The notes beneath the pieces were generated by a model. It was not told the origin of the DNA and did no database searches. It was given only the letters and a program-made list of their open reading frames with translations. Below are positions 1 to 7,717 of a DNA stretch of 64,000 bases, piece by piece (within the stretch, counting starts at the first letter, position 1; each line of letters begins with the position of its first letter). This DNA comes from Crossiella sp. SN42 (lineage in GTDB: Bacteria > Actinomycetota > Actinomycetes > Mycobacteriales > Pseudonocardiaceae): the NCBI RefSeq assembly GCF_023897065.1, contig NZ_JAMHIV010000023.1, positions 62,001 through 126,000 of the forward strand, in the 5' to 3' direction. The position numbers and the translations under genes were made by a program.

Positions 1-344
1 TCGTAGTAGCCGGGCGAGTGGCTGGCCTCGGTGCGCAGCACGCCGGCGTGGAAGGCGCACAGGTGGCCGGGCAGGTCGTTCTTGGCCAGGCCCTGGTAGG
101 GACCGGCGGCGATGTGCCGCACGGTGACGCCGGGGGCCAGCTCGGCGGTGGGCGGCAGGTCCGAGGAGGTGGCCCTGGTGAACACCTCGACCTCGGTGCC
201 GCGCTCGGCCATCCGGGTCGCGGTCTGCGCGATGTAGACGTTCATGCCGCCGGCGTCACCGGTGCCCGGCAGCTCAAGGGGGGAGGTGTGCAGGGACAAC
301 ACGGCCACCCGGCGCGCCCGGGCAGGGTCTCTGCGGCGTCTCAC
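1..344 (-). CDS. mshA: D-inositol-3-phosphate glycosyltransferase MshA, N-terminal part (runs off left edge)
   Basis: First enzyme of mycothiol synthesis: it transfers GlcNAc from UDP-GlcNAc to 1D-myo-inositol 3-phosphate in the cytoplasm. Only about 114 N-terminal residues are in the window. They contain the MshA/GT4 signature [19 protein letters not shown] (residues 19-37), which forms part of the donor/acceptor site, then a DLPGHLCAF segment typical of the family. The GTG start at 344 overlaps the TGA of the upstream hydrolase as GTGA, so the two are translationally coupled. The C-terminal half lies outside the window. The mycothiol-dependent enzyme at 6012 fits an organism that makes mycothiol. 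Confidence 0.93.
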   Translation of the reverse strand, partial: MRRRRDPARARRVAVLSLHTSPLELPGTGDAGGMNVYIAQTATRMAERGTEVEVFTRATSSDLPPTAELAPGVTVRHIAAGPYQGLAKNDLPGHLCAFHAGVLRTEASHSPGYY

Positions 345-1183
345 AACCCCATTTTGCCGTGTTCGGCGTGGCTGCGCGTCAGGAAGTGGGCCAGGTCAAC
401 GTCGAAGTCAGCCGGTCGCTCCAGGAACGGGGCGTGTCCGCAGCCGGGGTACCAGCTGGCGGCGGCTCCAGGCACGGTGTCCGCGGCGTAGCGGCCCGCC
501 ATCGGCAGCACCACCTCGTCGGAGTCGCCGTGCAGCACCAGGGTGGGCACGGTCACCCCGGCCAGCGCCTCCGCGCTGCCGATGTCCCGCTTGAACAGCG
601 CCTTGCGCACCGCGGCCGGGGTGCTCAGCGCCACTCCCAGCTGCCGGTCCTGCTCGTCCTGGCTCAGCGGGATCGCGGTGCCGCGCTCGATGAAGGTGCG
701 CAGCGCGGGACGGGCGATCCCCTCGTCCGGGGAGAGCATCTCGCGCAGCCCGGCGTTCATCACCGGCCCGGTCAGCCCGCCCTGCCGGTCCGGCCCGATC
801 TCGGTGATCGCGCCCAGCAGCACGATCCCGGCCAGCGCGGCGTCCCCGTGCACGCGCAGGTAGTCCGCGATCACCAGCCCGCCGTAGGACCAGCCGAGCA
901 CCACCGCGGGGCCGCTGGCCTCGGCCAGCACCGCGGCCAGGTCACCGGCCCAGACCTCCGGGTCGTCGTAGCCGCTCTCGGTGACCTCGGAGTCGCCGTG
1001 CCCGCGCAGGTCCGGCGCGAGCAGCCGGTACCGCTCGGTCAGGCCGGGGTCGGCGAGCAGCCGCCGCCAGACCGCGGCGCTCTGCGCCCAGCCGTGCAGC
1101 AGCACCAGCGCGGGCGCGCCCAGCGGACCTGCGGTGCGCACCGCGAGGCGCGCACCGCCGTGGCCGGTGACCGTGGTGCTCAC
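341..1183 (-). CDS. alpha/beta-fold hydrolase
   Basis: A 280-residue alpha/beta hydrolase of unknown substrate. The oxyanion HGW motif is at 30-32, the nucleophile elbow is GWSYGG with Ser99, the acid is in HGDSDEVV (about Asp220/222) and the catalytic His is His250 in CGHAPF. No signal peptide is seen, so it is probably cytoplasmic. The GTG start at 1183 overlaps the TGA of the L,D-transpeptidase gene (GTGA), and its own TGA overlaps the mshA start, making a coupled three-gene run. Such hydrolases are too broad a family to assign a reaction. Confidence 0.85.
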   Translation of the reverse strand: MSTTVTGHGGARLAVRTAGPLGAPALVLLHGWAQSAAVWRRLLADPGLTERYRLLAPDLRGHGDSEVTESGYDDPEVWAGDLAAVLAEASGPAVVLGWSYGGLVIADYLRVHGDAALAGIVLLGAITEIGPDRQGGLTGPVMNAGLREMLSPDEGIARPALRTFIERGTAIPLSQDEQDRQLGVALSTPAAVRKALFKRDIGSAEALAGVTVPTLVLHGDSDEVVLPMAGRYAADTVPGAAASWYPGCGHAPFLERPADFDVDLAHFLTRSHAEHGKMGL

Positions 1184-2355
1184 TTGAGTGCCGACTTCGA
1201 CAGCCAGGTCGGCCAGTCGATCCGCCAGTCGTAGGTGTCCGACACCGCGCCCTTGGTGGCCGCCGAACCGGAGATGATCACCGGGTCGCCGATCATCGCC
1301 TGGTCGAAGTACTTCTTGGCGTCCGCCTCGAGCAGGTTGATGCAGCCGTGCGAGTTGTTCCGCTTGCCGATGTTGGCCGCGTTGTCGTTGTTCTCGTGGA
1401 TGAACTCACCGCTGTTGGCGATGCGCACCGCCCACTTCTTGACCACGTCGTACTTGTACTTCTCGTTGACCATGCGCTCGGTGGCGTTGCGCTCGGAGAC
1501 CATGTAGATCCCGTTCGCGGTGCGCAGGTCCGGCTTGCTCTCATCACCCAGGCTGGCCGGCAGGTTCATGATCTCCTTGCCGTCCTGCTTGACGATCATG
1601 CGGTGGGTGCGCACGTCCGCCTCGACCACCTGCGCGCGGCCGATGGTGAACTTGGTGCTCAGGTTGGCCCGGCCGAAGACGTTCTTGCCGTAGGGCACCG
1701 CGAACAGGTCCGCGGTCACCTTGACCTTGGTGTTGGCCGGCCAGAACTCCTTGGGCCGGTAGTGCACTTCCTTGGGGTTGAGCCAGGCCCACGCGCCCTC
1801 GACCGGCACCGAGGTCTCCACCTTCAGCGCCTTCTCCACCGCGGCCCGGTCCTGCGGGGCCTCGTCGAACTCGACCTTGATCGGCATCGCGATGCCCACC
1901 GTGGCGTTGTCCACCGGGTTGATCGTGGCCCGCAGCAGCTTGCCCGCCGCCTGGGTGGCGAAGCTGCCCTTGATCTCGACCTTCTTGCCGTCGGTCCCGG
2001 TGGCCGAGCCGCCGACGGTGTAGCTCTTGCCGAACTCCAGCACCTTGTCCGGGGCCCAGCTCTTCTTGTCCTCGCTGAGCTTGCCGGGGACCGTCTTGCC
2101 GTCCGCGCTCAGCTTCACCTCGTCAAGCGTGCCCTCGGCCACCGACACTTTCACCGGCGCCCGCGGGCTGACGTCCTTGGCGCCCTCACCGGGCTCCACA
2201 CTCACCTTGGCGACCGGTGGCGCATCCGGCTTGGCCGGGTCCCCTCCGGTGCCGCCCGCGCCGCCGGTACAGGCGGAAAGCAGCAGCGCACCGGCAGTGA
2301 GCAACCCCGCGAAACCGAGCAGGGACCGTCCCCGTCCCCGTCGTTCACCAACCAC
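1180..2355 (-). CDS. lipoprotein L,D-transpeptidase (peptidoglycan 3-3 cross-linking)
   Basis: Secreted, lipid-anchored L,D-transpeptidase of the actinobacterial LprQ/LdtMt2 type (391 aa). The start chosen is GTG at 2355 because GGAGG lies 6 nt upstream; this gives an Arg-rich n-region, a hydrophobic stretch and the lipobox LLSAC at about residue 27-29. Two Ig-like domains (about 50-240) precede a YkuD catalytic domain with the motif SHGCINL, catalytic Cys338 and His336. It would form 3-3 cross-links between meso-DAP residues, giving beta-lactam-tolerant cross-linking. First gene of the run into the hydrolase and mshA. An in-frame extension to 2421 is possible but has no ribosome site. Confidence 0.9.
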   Translation of the reverse strand: MVGERRGRGRSLLGFAGLLTAGALLLSACTGGAGGTGGDPAKPDAPPVAKVSVEPGEGAKDVSPRAPVKVSVAEGTLDEVKLSADGKTVPGKLSEDKKSWAPDKVLEFGKSYTVGGSATGTDGKKVEIKGSFATQAAGKLLRATINPVDNATVGIAMPIKVEFDEAPQDRAAVEKALKVETSVPVEGAWAWLNPKEVHYRPKEFWPANTKVKVTADLFAVPYGKNVFGRANLSTKFTIGRAQVVEADVRTHRMIVKQDGKEIMNLPASLGDESKPDLRTANGIYMVSERNATERMVNEKYKYDVVKKWAVRIANSGEFIHENNDNAANIGKRNNSHGCINLLEADAKKYFDQAMIGDPVIISGSAATKGAVSDTYDWRIDWPTWLSKSALK

Positions 2356-2497
2356 AGTCGACCTCCAACACTCCGGCACCCCGTCAAGGGTGCCCCCATC
2401 TCCAGGACGCCCTACGCCCATGCCGGGGTGCCCTGGATGGATGTGTCACTTCTCACAATGGGGTTGCGAGTGAACGAAATTATCCGGACGGGCCGTT

Positions 2498-3490
2498 CTA
2501 GGCCAGCACCACGTCCAGCTCGTCCAGCACCCGGTTGATCGGGTTCGCGAAGCCGCTGCCGCCGCCCAGGGTGCCCGCGCAGTGCAGGCCCACGACCTGG
2601 TTGTCCGCGTCCACCAGCACAGCCCCGGAGTCGCCCCGGTCGCCGAAGACGCCCTCGGCCGCGGTCACCCGGATCTGGTCGCGCAGGCGGCGGTGGCCGA
2701 GGCTGTCGCCGTAGTCCAGGCACAGCGTGACGTCGGTGGAGACCACCACGCCCTGGGTGAGCCCGGTGGTCCGGCCGCGCTTGCGCACCTGGCTGCCCAG
2801 CAGCGCCTGCCCGCAGCCGCCCGGCCTGCCCAGCTGGGCGATCTCCCGACGCCACGGCCGGTCGGCGGCCAGCGCGATCAGCGCCGCGTCCACCGAGCCG
2901 GACAGCGCCGAGCTGGCCAGGCTGCCCACCACGTCCGCGGGGCAGCGGCCGCCGTCCACCCTGGACGGGTGGGTCATCCGGTCGCCCACCGCCCAGGCGT
3001 CGTCCACGCAGGCGATGTGGAAGTTGGTCAGCCCGAACACCCGCCGCCGGTCGTCCCTGGCCGCCACCAGCAGGCCGAGGGTGCCCACGGTGACGTACTC
3101 ACCGGCCTCCGGCGCCTGCGGCGGCACCATCTGGATGGACCGGCAGGGGCCGACGCTGATCCCGCCGACCAGCGGCGCGTAGGACTCCCCGGTGCGCTCC
3201 GGGGCGGCGTCGGCGCGCAGCAGCGCGGGGTGCAGCAGGACGTCCTCCTCGATGACGTCCACCGGCACCCCGTCGATCCGCTCGGGCAGCAGCTGTCCGT
3301 GCGCCACCGCGATGGCGGGCCGCTTGGCCCGCACCGACACCACGATGGCCGGCCGGCCGGTGCGCACGCCGTTGGTGGTCTGCGCACCGATGTCCACCGC
3401 GACGACGCCGGGCAGGTCGAGCAGGGTGTCCTCGTGCCGTCGCTTCACCGGCCGGATCGCTGCCCTGCGCCTGTCCTCCGCGCTGGTCAT
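2498..3490 (-). CDS. trypsin-fold serine protease-like protein without export signal
   Basis: A 330-residue protein whose C-terminal half has a chymotrypsin-like triad: His158 in TNFHIA, Asp201 in SVDAAL and Ser288 in GDRGDSGA. The N-terminal about 130 residues (LDLPGVVAVDIG and following) resemble the prodomain-like region of uncharacterised Nal1-type bacterial proteins. The ATG start at 3490 is supported by TAGGAG 5 nt upstream. No signal peptide or membrane segment is visible, so it may work inside the cell, unlike the exported protease at 33843. It stands alone between murB and the L,D-transpeptidase. Substrate unknown; activity is inferred from the intact triad. Confidence 0.75.
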   Translation of the reverse strand: MTSAEDRRRAAIRPVKRRHEDTLLDLPGVVAVDIGAQTTNGVRTGRPAIVVSVRAKRPAIAVAHGQLLPERIDGVPVDVIEEDVLLHPALLRADAAPERTGESYAPLVGGISVGPCRSIQMVPPQAPEAGEYVTVGTLGLLVAARDDRRRVFGLTNFHIACVDDAWAVGDRMTHPSRVDGGRCPADVVGSLASSALSGSVDAALIALAADRPWRREIAQLGRPGGCGQALLGSQVRKRGRTTGLTQGVVVSTDVTLCLDYGDSLGHRRLRDQIRVTAAEGVFGDRGDSGAVLVDADNQVVGLHCAGTLGGGSGFANPINRVLDELDVVLA

Positions 3491-3582
3491 GCGCACTCCT
3501 AGATCCGGCACTACACCGTCTATGTAACCCCGGGGTGAGGGACCCGTCACTTGGCGTCACTCGTTTGGCCGGTTGCCCCGCT

Positions 3583-4647
3583 TCAGAGCGAGCAGCCCAC
3601 GAACACCGGTTCCGGGTGCAGCTCGACCTCGAAGGCCGCGCGCACGCCGTCGCGCACCTCGCGGGCCAGGGTGAGCAGGTCCTCGGTGTCGGCCTTGCCG
3701 CGGTTGGTCAGGGCCAGGGTGTGCTTGTGCGAGAGCGAGACCCGGCCGTCGGCGGCCTCGTGCCCGCGCAGGAACCCGGCCCGCTCGATCAGCCAGGCCG
3801 CGGACAGCTTCACCTTGCCCGCGCCGCCCGGGTACTGCGGCACCTTGACCTCGGGGCCGAGCCGGGCGTGGATCAGCGAGAGCACCCTGGGCAGGTCGGC
3901 CTCGGCCACGATCGGGTTGGTGAAGAAGGACCCGGCGCTCCAGGTGTCGTGGTCCTCCGGGTCGAGCACCATGCCCTTGCCGGTGCGCAGCGCGAGCACC
4001 GCCTCCCGCACCAGCGCGGCCGGCACCCTGGCGCCCAGCTCCACGCCCAGGGTGTTGGCCAGCTCGGCGTAGCGGACCGGGGCGGACTGGCCGCCGGTGC
4101 GCAGCGCGAAGGAGACCCGCAGCACCACCGCGTCGTCGGTGCCCTTGAGCACGCTGGTCCGGTAACCCAGGCCCAGCTCGGCGGCGCTGACCTGGCGCAC
4201 CTGGCCGCTGCGCCGGTCCAGCAGGTCCACCGAGAGCAGCAGGTCGGCCACCTCGACGCCGTAGGCACCCACGTTCTGCACCGGGGTCGCGCCGACCAGG
4301 CCGGGGATGCCGGAGAGGGCCTCCAGGCCGCCGAGGTCGTTGGCCACCGCGTCGGCGACCACGTCGTCCCAGTTCTCGCCGGCCTCCACGGTCAGCCGGA
4401 CCAGGCCGTCGCCGAGCGGGTCGTGGCCGCGGCCCCTGGTGGCGATGCGCACCACGGTGCCGTCGAAGCCCTCGTCGCCGATGACCAGGTTGGACCCGCC
4501 GCCCAGCACGAGCAGGGGTTCACCTGCCTGGTCCGCGGCGCGGACGGCTTCGATGACCTCGGTGGACTTCGCTGCTTCCAGGAACACCGAGGCCGGGCCG
4601 CCAAGGCGCAGGGTGGTGTAGCCAGCCAACGGCACGGGTGTGGTCAC
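3583..4647 (-). CDS. murB: UDP-N-acetylenolpyruvoylglucosamine reductase MurB
   Basis: Reduces UDP-GlcNAc-enolpyruvate to UDP-MurNAc with NADPH and FAD, the second committed step of peptidoglycan precursor synthesis. The 354-aa protein has the FAD-binding segment LVLGGGSNLVI near residue 50, the GIPGLVGATPVQNVGAYG block and the catalytic-Ser segment SAGSFFTNP. It ends in HPEPVFVG as type I MurB does. The GTG start at 4647 is preferred over further-upstream codons because a TACCGT -10 hexamer lies 8 nt before it, implying a leaderless mRNA. That promoter overlaps the one of the divergent DUF2505 gene. Confidence 0.95.
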   Translation of the reverse strand: MTTPVPLAGYTTLRLGGPASVFLEAAKSTEVIEAVRAADQAGEPLLVLGGGSNLVIGDEGFDGTVVRIATRGRGHDPLGDGLVRLTVEAGENWDDVVADAVANDLGGLEALSGIPGLVGATPVQNVGAYGVEVADLLLSVDLLDRRSGQVRQVSAAELGLGYRTSVLKGTDDAVVLRVSFALRTGGQSAPVRYAELANTLGVELGARVPAALVREAVLALRTGKGMVLDPEDHDTWSAGSFFTNPIVAEADLPRVLSLIHARLGPEVKVPQYPGGAGKVKLSAAWLIERAGFLRGHEAADGRVSLSHKHTLALTNRGKADTEDLLTLAREVRDGVRAAFEVELHPEPVFVGCSL

Positions 4648-4655
4648 GACGTTCA

Positions 4656-4665
4656 ACGGTAGCGT
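4656..4665. promoter_or_regulatory. overlapping divergent -10 elements of murB and the DUF2505 gene
   Basis: The 26-bp space between the two start codons holds TAGCGT reading rightward (4660-4665, 8 nt before GTG 4674) and TACCGT reading leftward (4661-4656, 8 nt before GTG 4647). They share the central TA. Both fit the actinobacterial -10 TANNNT and both would give leaderless transcripts. If real, the two promoters cannot be opened at once. Confidence 0.5.
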
Positions 4666-4673
4666 GACACCCC

Positions 4674-5174
4674 GTGGCAACCAGCACCGAGACCTCGCAC
4701 GGCTACTCCTTCCCCGCCGCACGGGTGGCCGCGACCATGGTCGACGAGACCTACCTGCGGGACCGGCTGGCCGCGGTGGGCGGCACCAAGGCCGAGCTGC
4801 TCTCCCTCGATGTCAGCGGCGCGGAGACCGTGCTCAAGCTGCGCCAAGGCATTCCGTCGGACAAGCTGCCCGCGCTCGTGCGCACGCTGATCTCCGGCGA
4901 CCTGGTGATCGAGCGGGCGGAGACCTGGCTGGCCACCGGCGAGGGCGCGACCGCGGTGGTGAACGCCACCGTGCCCGGCGCGCCGGCCACCATCGGCTGC
5001 TCGATCTCGATCAGCCCGGATCGCGCGGGCTGCCGGGTGCGGGCGAAGCTCACCGTGTCGGTCTCGCTGCCCTTCGTCGGCGGCAAGGTGGAGAAGGCGA
5101 TCATCGAGCAGGTCCAGCGGCTGCTGACCACCGAGCACGAGTTCACCGAGCGCTGGCTGCGCGAACACCCGTGA
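4674..5174 (+). CDS. DUF2505 domain protein
   Basis: A 166-residue protein of the actinobacterial DUF2505 family, predicted to have the START/SRPBCC-like ligand-binding fold. Its opening (HGYSFPAARVAATMVDETYLRDR) and the closing EHEFTERWL segment fit that family. No enzyme motif or export signal is visible. The GTG start sits 8 nt after a TAGCGT -10. Its TGA overlaps the next GTG start (GTGA at 5171), coupling it to a methyltransferase. Function unknown; the placement next to murB is commonly conserved in actinomycetes, to my knowledge. Confidence 0.8.
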   Translation: MATSTETSHGYSFPAARVAATMVDETYLRDRLAAVGGTKAELLSLDVSGAETVLKLRQGIPSDKLPALVRTLISGDLVIERAETWLATGEGATAVVNATVPGAPATIGCSISISPDRAGCRVRAKLTVSVSLPFVGGKVEKAIIEQVQRLLTTEHEFTERWLREHP

Positions 5175-6001
5175 ACCAGGTCCGCAAGCGCGCGCCCCGC
5201 TACGCCGCGGGCCGGGCCAGGGCGCTCGGCCTGCCCACCAGGGGCACCACCAACCCGAACCGGCTGCGCAAGGTGGACCGCTGGATCGCCGCCACCCCGC
5301 TCACCGCCGACGCGCTGCGCGCCGCGCCGGACCCGCTGGTGGTCGACCTGGGCTACGGCTCCTCGCCGATCACCACGGTGGAGCTGGCCGACCGGCTGGC
5401 CGGGCTGCGGCCGGACCTGCGGGTGCTGGGCCTGGAGATCGACCAGGAGCGGGTGGACGCGGCCAAACCGGCCGAGCGGCCCGGCCTGGAGTTCCGCCGC
5501 GGCGGGTTCGAGCTGGCCGGGCGGCGGCCCGCGCTGGTGCGCGCGTTCAACGTGCTGCGCCAGTACGAGGAGGACGCGGCCGAGGAGGCCTGGGCCACCA
5601 TGCAGGCCCGGCTGGCTCCCGGCGGGCTGCTGGTGGAGGGCACCTGCGACGAGATCGGCCGCCGCTGCTGCTGGGTCACCCTGGACGCCGGCGGCCCGCT
5701 GACCTTCACCCTGGCCTGCCTGCCCTCGGACCTGGAGCAGCCCTCCGACCTGGCCGAACGGCTGCCCAAGTCGCTGATCCACCACAACGTGCCCGGTGAG
5801 CGGGTGCACGCCCTGCTGGCCGAACTGGACGCCTGCTGGGCCACCGCGGCCCCCTTCGCGCCGTACGGACCCAGGGCCCGCTGGGTCGAGGCGGTGCGGC
5901 TGCTCGCCGCGCGGGACTGGCCGGTGCTGGACCGCCGGAACCGGTGGCGGCTGGGCGAGGTCACGCTTAATGCGGACGCGGTCTACGGCCCGCGTCCGTA
6001 G
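5171..6001 (+). CDS. class I SAM-dependent methyltransferase-like protein
   Basis: A 276-residue protein with a Rossmann methyltransferase core. Motif I is VVDLGYGSSP, the acidic residue after strand 2 is in GLEIDQERVDAA, and later APGGLLVEGTCDEIGRR matches the post-motif III region. The start is the GTG at 5171 inside the GTGA overlap with the DUF2505 gene. An N-terminal Arg-rich stretch (NQVRKRAPRYAAGRARALG) suggests an RNA or other polyanionic substrate, but that is only inference. The terminal TAG also forms the first three bases of the next gene's -10 hexamer. Confidence 0.8.
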   Translation: MNQVRKRAPRYAAGRARALGLPTRGTTNPNRLRKVDRWIAATPLTADALRAAPDPLVVDLGYGSSPITTVELADRLAGLRPDLRVLGLEIDQERVDAAKPAERPGLEFRRGGFELAGRRPALVRAFNVLRQYEEDAAEEAWATMQARLAPGGLLVEGTCDEIGRRCCWVTLDAGGPLTFTLACLPSDLEQPSDLAERLPKSLIHHNVPGERVHALLAELDACWATAAPFAPYGPRARWVEAVRLLAARDWPVLDRRNRWRLGEVTLNADAVYGPRP

Positions 6002-6004
6002 GCT
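5999..6004 (+). promoter_or_regulatory. -10 element TAGGCT, leaderless start of gene at 6012
   Basis: TAGGCT (TANNNT) ends 7 nt before the GTG at 6012. Its TAG is also the stop codon of the preceding methyltransferase gene. No ribosome site is present, so a leaderless transcript is likely. Confidence 0.5.
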
Positions 6005-6011
6005 CGGTGAC

Positions 6012-6764
6012 GTGCAGCACAACGACTTCATCGAGCAGATCAGGGTTCATTCCGAGGCGATGCGGGCGGCCGCGCTGAAAGCCGGTCCCGAGGCGCGGGT
6101 CCCCACCTGTCCGGAGTGGGACGTGCGGCAGCTGGTCGCGCACATGGCCAGGGTGCAGTGCTGGGCTGGGGACAACCTGGCCGCGGGCATCCGCGAGGCG
6201 CGGCCGGAGTTCCCGCCCGCGCCCGAGGACTGGGCCGAGCTGCACGCCTGGTGGCTGGCCAAGCAGGAGCGGCTGACCGGCCTGCTCGCGGAGAAGGGCG
6301 TGGACACCCCGGCGTGGACCTTCGGGTACGAGGTGGCCGAGCCCGGCGCGTTCTGGGCCCGGCGGCAGGCGCACGAGGTGGCCATCCACCGGCTGGACGC
6401 CGAGCACGCGCTGTTCGAGGTCTCCGGCGGCACCGACCCCGGCAAGGAGCTGCTGTTCGACCCGGCCTTCGCCGGTGACGGCATCGAGGAAGCCCTGTGG
6501 ATGGCCCTGGTCTTCCGCAAGCACGCCGAGCGCACCGAAGAGGGCACGGTCCTGTTCCACGCCGCCGACGCGGGCGTGGCCCTGGTGCTGACGCTGACCG
6601 CGGGGCAGCCCGCCGAGCTGGGCCCGGTGCGCGGCACCGGCACGGACACCGACGCGGTGGTCGCGGGCACCGCGGACGCGATCTACCGGTACCTGTGGAA
6701 CCGGCCGAACAACGCCGTGGTGACCGGGAAGTCTGAGTTGCTGGACCGGATCGGCACCCCCTGA
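6012..6764 (+). CDS. maleylpyruvate isomerase-type mycothiol-dependent protein
   Basis: A 250-residue member of the TIGR03083/MDMPI family. The N-terminal DinB-like four-helix domain has the hallmark CPEWDVRQLVAHMA (about 34-47) with one metal-ligand His, and ARRQAHEVAIHRLDAE (about 117-132) supplies the other ligand histidines. The C-terminal MDMPI_C domain follows from about 160. Family members use a metal and mycothiol as cofactor for isomerase or S-transfer reactions; the substrate here is unknown. GTG 6012 is chosen by the -10 element 7 nt upstream. mshA in the same window is consistent with mycothiol use. Confidence 0.85.
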   Translation: MQHNDFIEQIRVHSEAMRAAALKAGPEARVPTCPEWDVRQLVAHMARVQCWAGDNLAAGIREARPEFPPAPEDWAELHAWWLAKQERLTGLLAEKGVDTPAWTFGYEVAEPGAFWARRQAHEVAIHRLDAEHALFEVSGGTDPGKELLFDPAFAGDGIEEALWMALVFRKHAERTEEGTVLFHAADAGVALVLTLTAGQPAELGPVRGTGTDTDAVVAGTADAIYRYLWNRPNNAVVTGKSELLDRIGTP

Positions 6765-6802
6765 CCAGGTGAAGCCGTTCGCACGGGGCAGACTGACCAG
6801 CC

Positions 6803-7687
6803 ATGTCCGCACGTGAACGACGCTACGTGATCACCCTCGGCTGCCCGGACCGCACCGGCATCGTGGCCCGGATCTCCACCTTCCTCGCCGAGCAGGGCGG
6901 CTGGATCGTGGAGGCGGCCTACCACACCGACACCGACACCAACTGGTTCTTCACCCGCCAGGAGGTGCGCGCGGACTCGCTGCCCTACGACGTGACCGAG
7001 CTGCGCCGCCGGTTCAGCTCGGTGGCCAGGGAGCTCGGCGTGCGCAGCGACTGGCGGGTCAGCGACACCGGGGAGAAGCGGCGGGTGGTGATCCTGGTGT
7101 CCAAGGCGGGGCACTGCCTCTACGACATCCTGGGCCGGGTGGCCTCCGGCGAGCTGGACGTGGACGTGCGCGCGGTGATCGGCAACCACGCGGACCTGGC
7201 CGGCATCACCAGGGCGCACGGCATCCCGTTCCACCACGTGCCGTTCCCGGTGGCCGGCAAGGACCCCGAGGGCAAGACCGCGGCGTTCGCGCAGATCCGG
7301 CAGCTGGTGGACTCCCAGCGCCCGGACGCGGTGGTGCTGGCCCGGTTCATGCAGGTGCTGCCGCACGAGCTGTGCGCGGCCTGGTCCGGCAAGGCGCTCA
7401 ACATCCACCACAGCTTCCTGCCCTCGTTCATGGGCGCCCGCCCGTACCACCAGGCCTACGCCCGCGGCGTGAAGCTGGTCGGGGCGACCTGCCACTACGT
7501 CACCGCGGAGCTGGACGCCGGGCCGATCATCGAGCAGGAGGTGGGCCGGGTGGACCACACCGACTCGGTGGCCGACATGGTGCGCAAGGGCACCGACATC
7601 GAGAAGGTGGTGCTGGCCAGGGGCCTGCGCTGGCACGTGGAGGACCGGGTGCTGGTGCACGGCAACAGAACTGTCGTTTTCCACTAG
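6803..7687 (+). CDS. purU: formyltetrahydrofolate deformylase PurU
   Basis: Hydrolyses 10-formyl-THF to THF and formate, supplying formate and balancing one-carbon pools. The 294-aa protein has an N-terminal ACT domain (YVITLGCPDRTGIVARIS, residues 8-25) and a formyltransferase domain. The catalytic Asn-His are in LNIHHSFLPSF and the catalytic Asp in AELDAGPII. Length matches the family. The ATG at 6803 follows a short 38-bp gap with a CAGACT hexamer 8 nt upstream and no Shine-Dalgarno, so the message may be leaderless. Confidence 0.96.
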   Translation: MSARERRYVITLGCPDRTGIVARISTFLAEQGGWIVEAAYHTDTDTNWFFTRQEVRADSLPYDVTELRRRFSSVARELGVRSDWRVSDTGEKRRVVILVSKAGHCLYDILGRVASGELDVDVRAVIGNHADLAGITRAHGIPFHHVPFPVAGKDPEGKTAAFAQIRQLVDSQRPDAVVLARFMQVLPHELCAAWSGKALNIHHSFLPSFMGARPYHQAYARGVKLVGATCHYVTAELDAGPIIEQEVGRVDHTDSVADMVRKGTDIEKVVLARGLRWHVEDRVLVHGNRTVVFH

Positions 7688-7704
7688 CGGAGCGCCCCCG
7701 GCCC

Positions 7705-7710
7705 TACCCT
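7705..7710 (+). promoter_or_regulatory. -10 element TACCCT of the LOG-family gene
   Basis: TACCCT lies exactly 7 nt before the GTG at 7718, with no ribosome-binding site in between, matching the leaderless layout repeated elsewhere in the window. Confidence 0.45.
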
Positions 7711-7717
7711 GGGCGGC

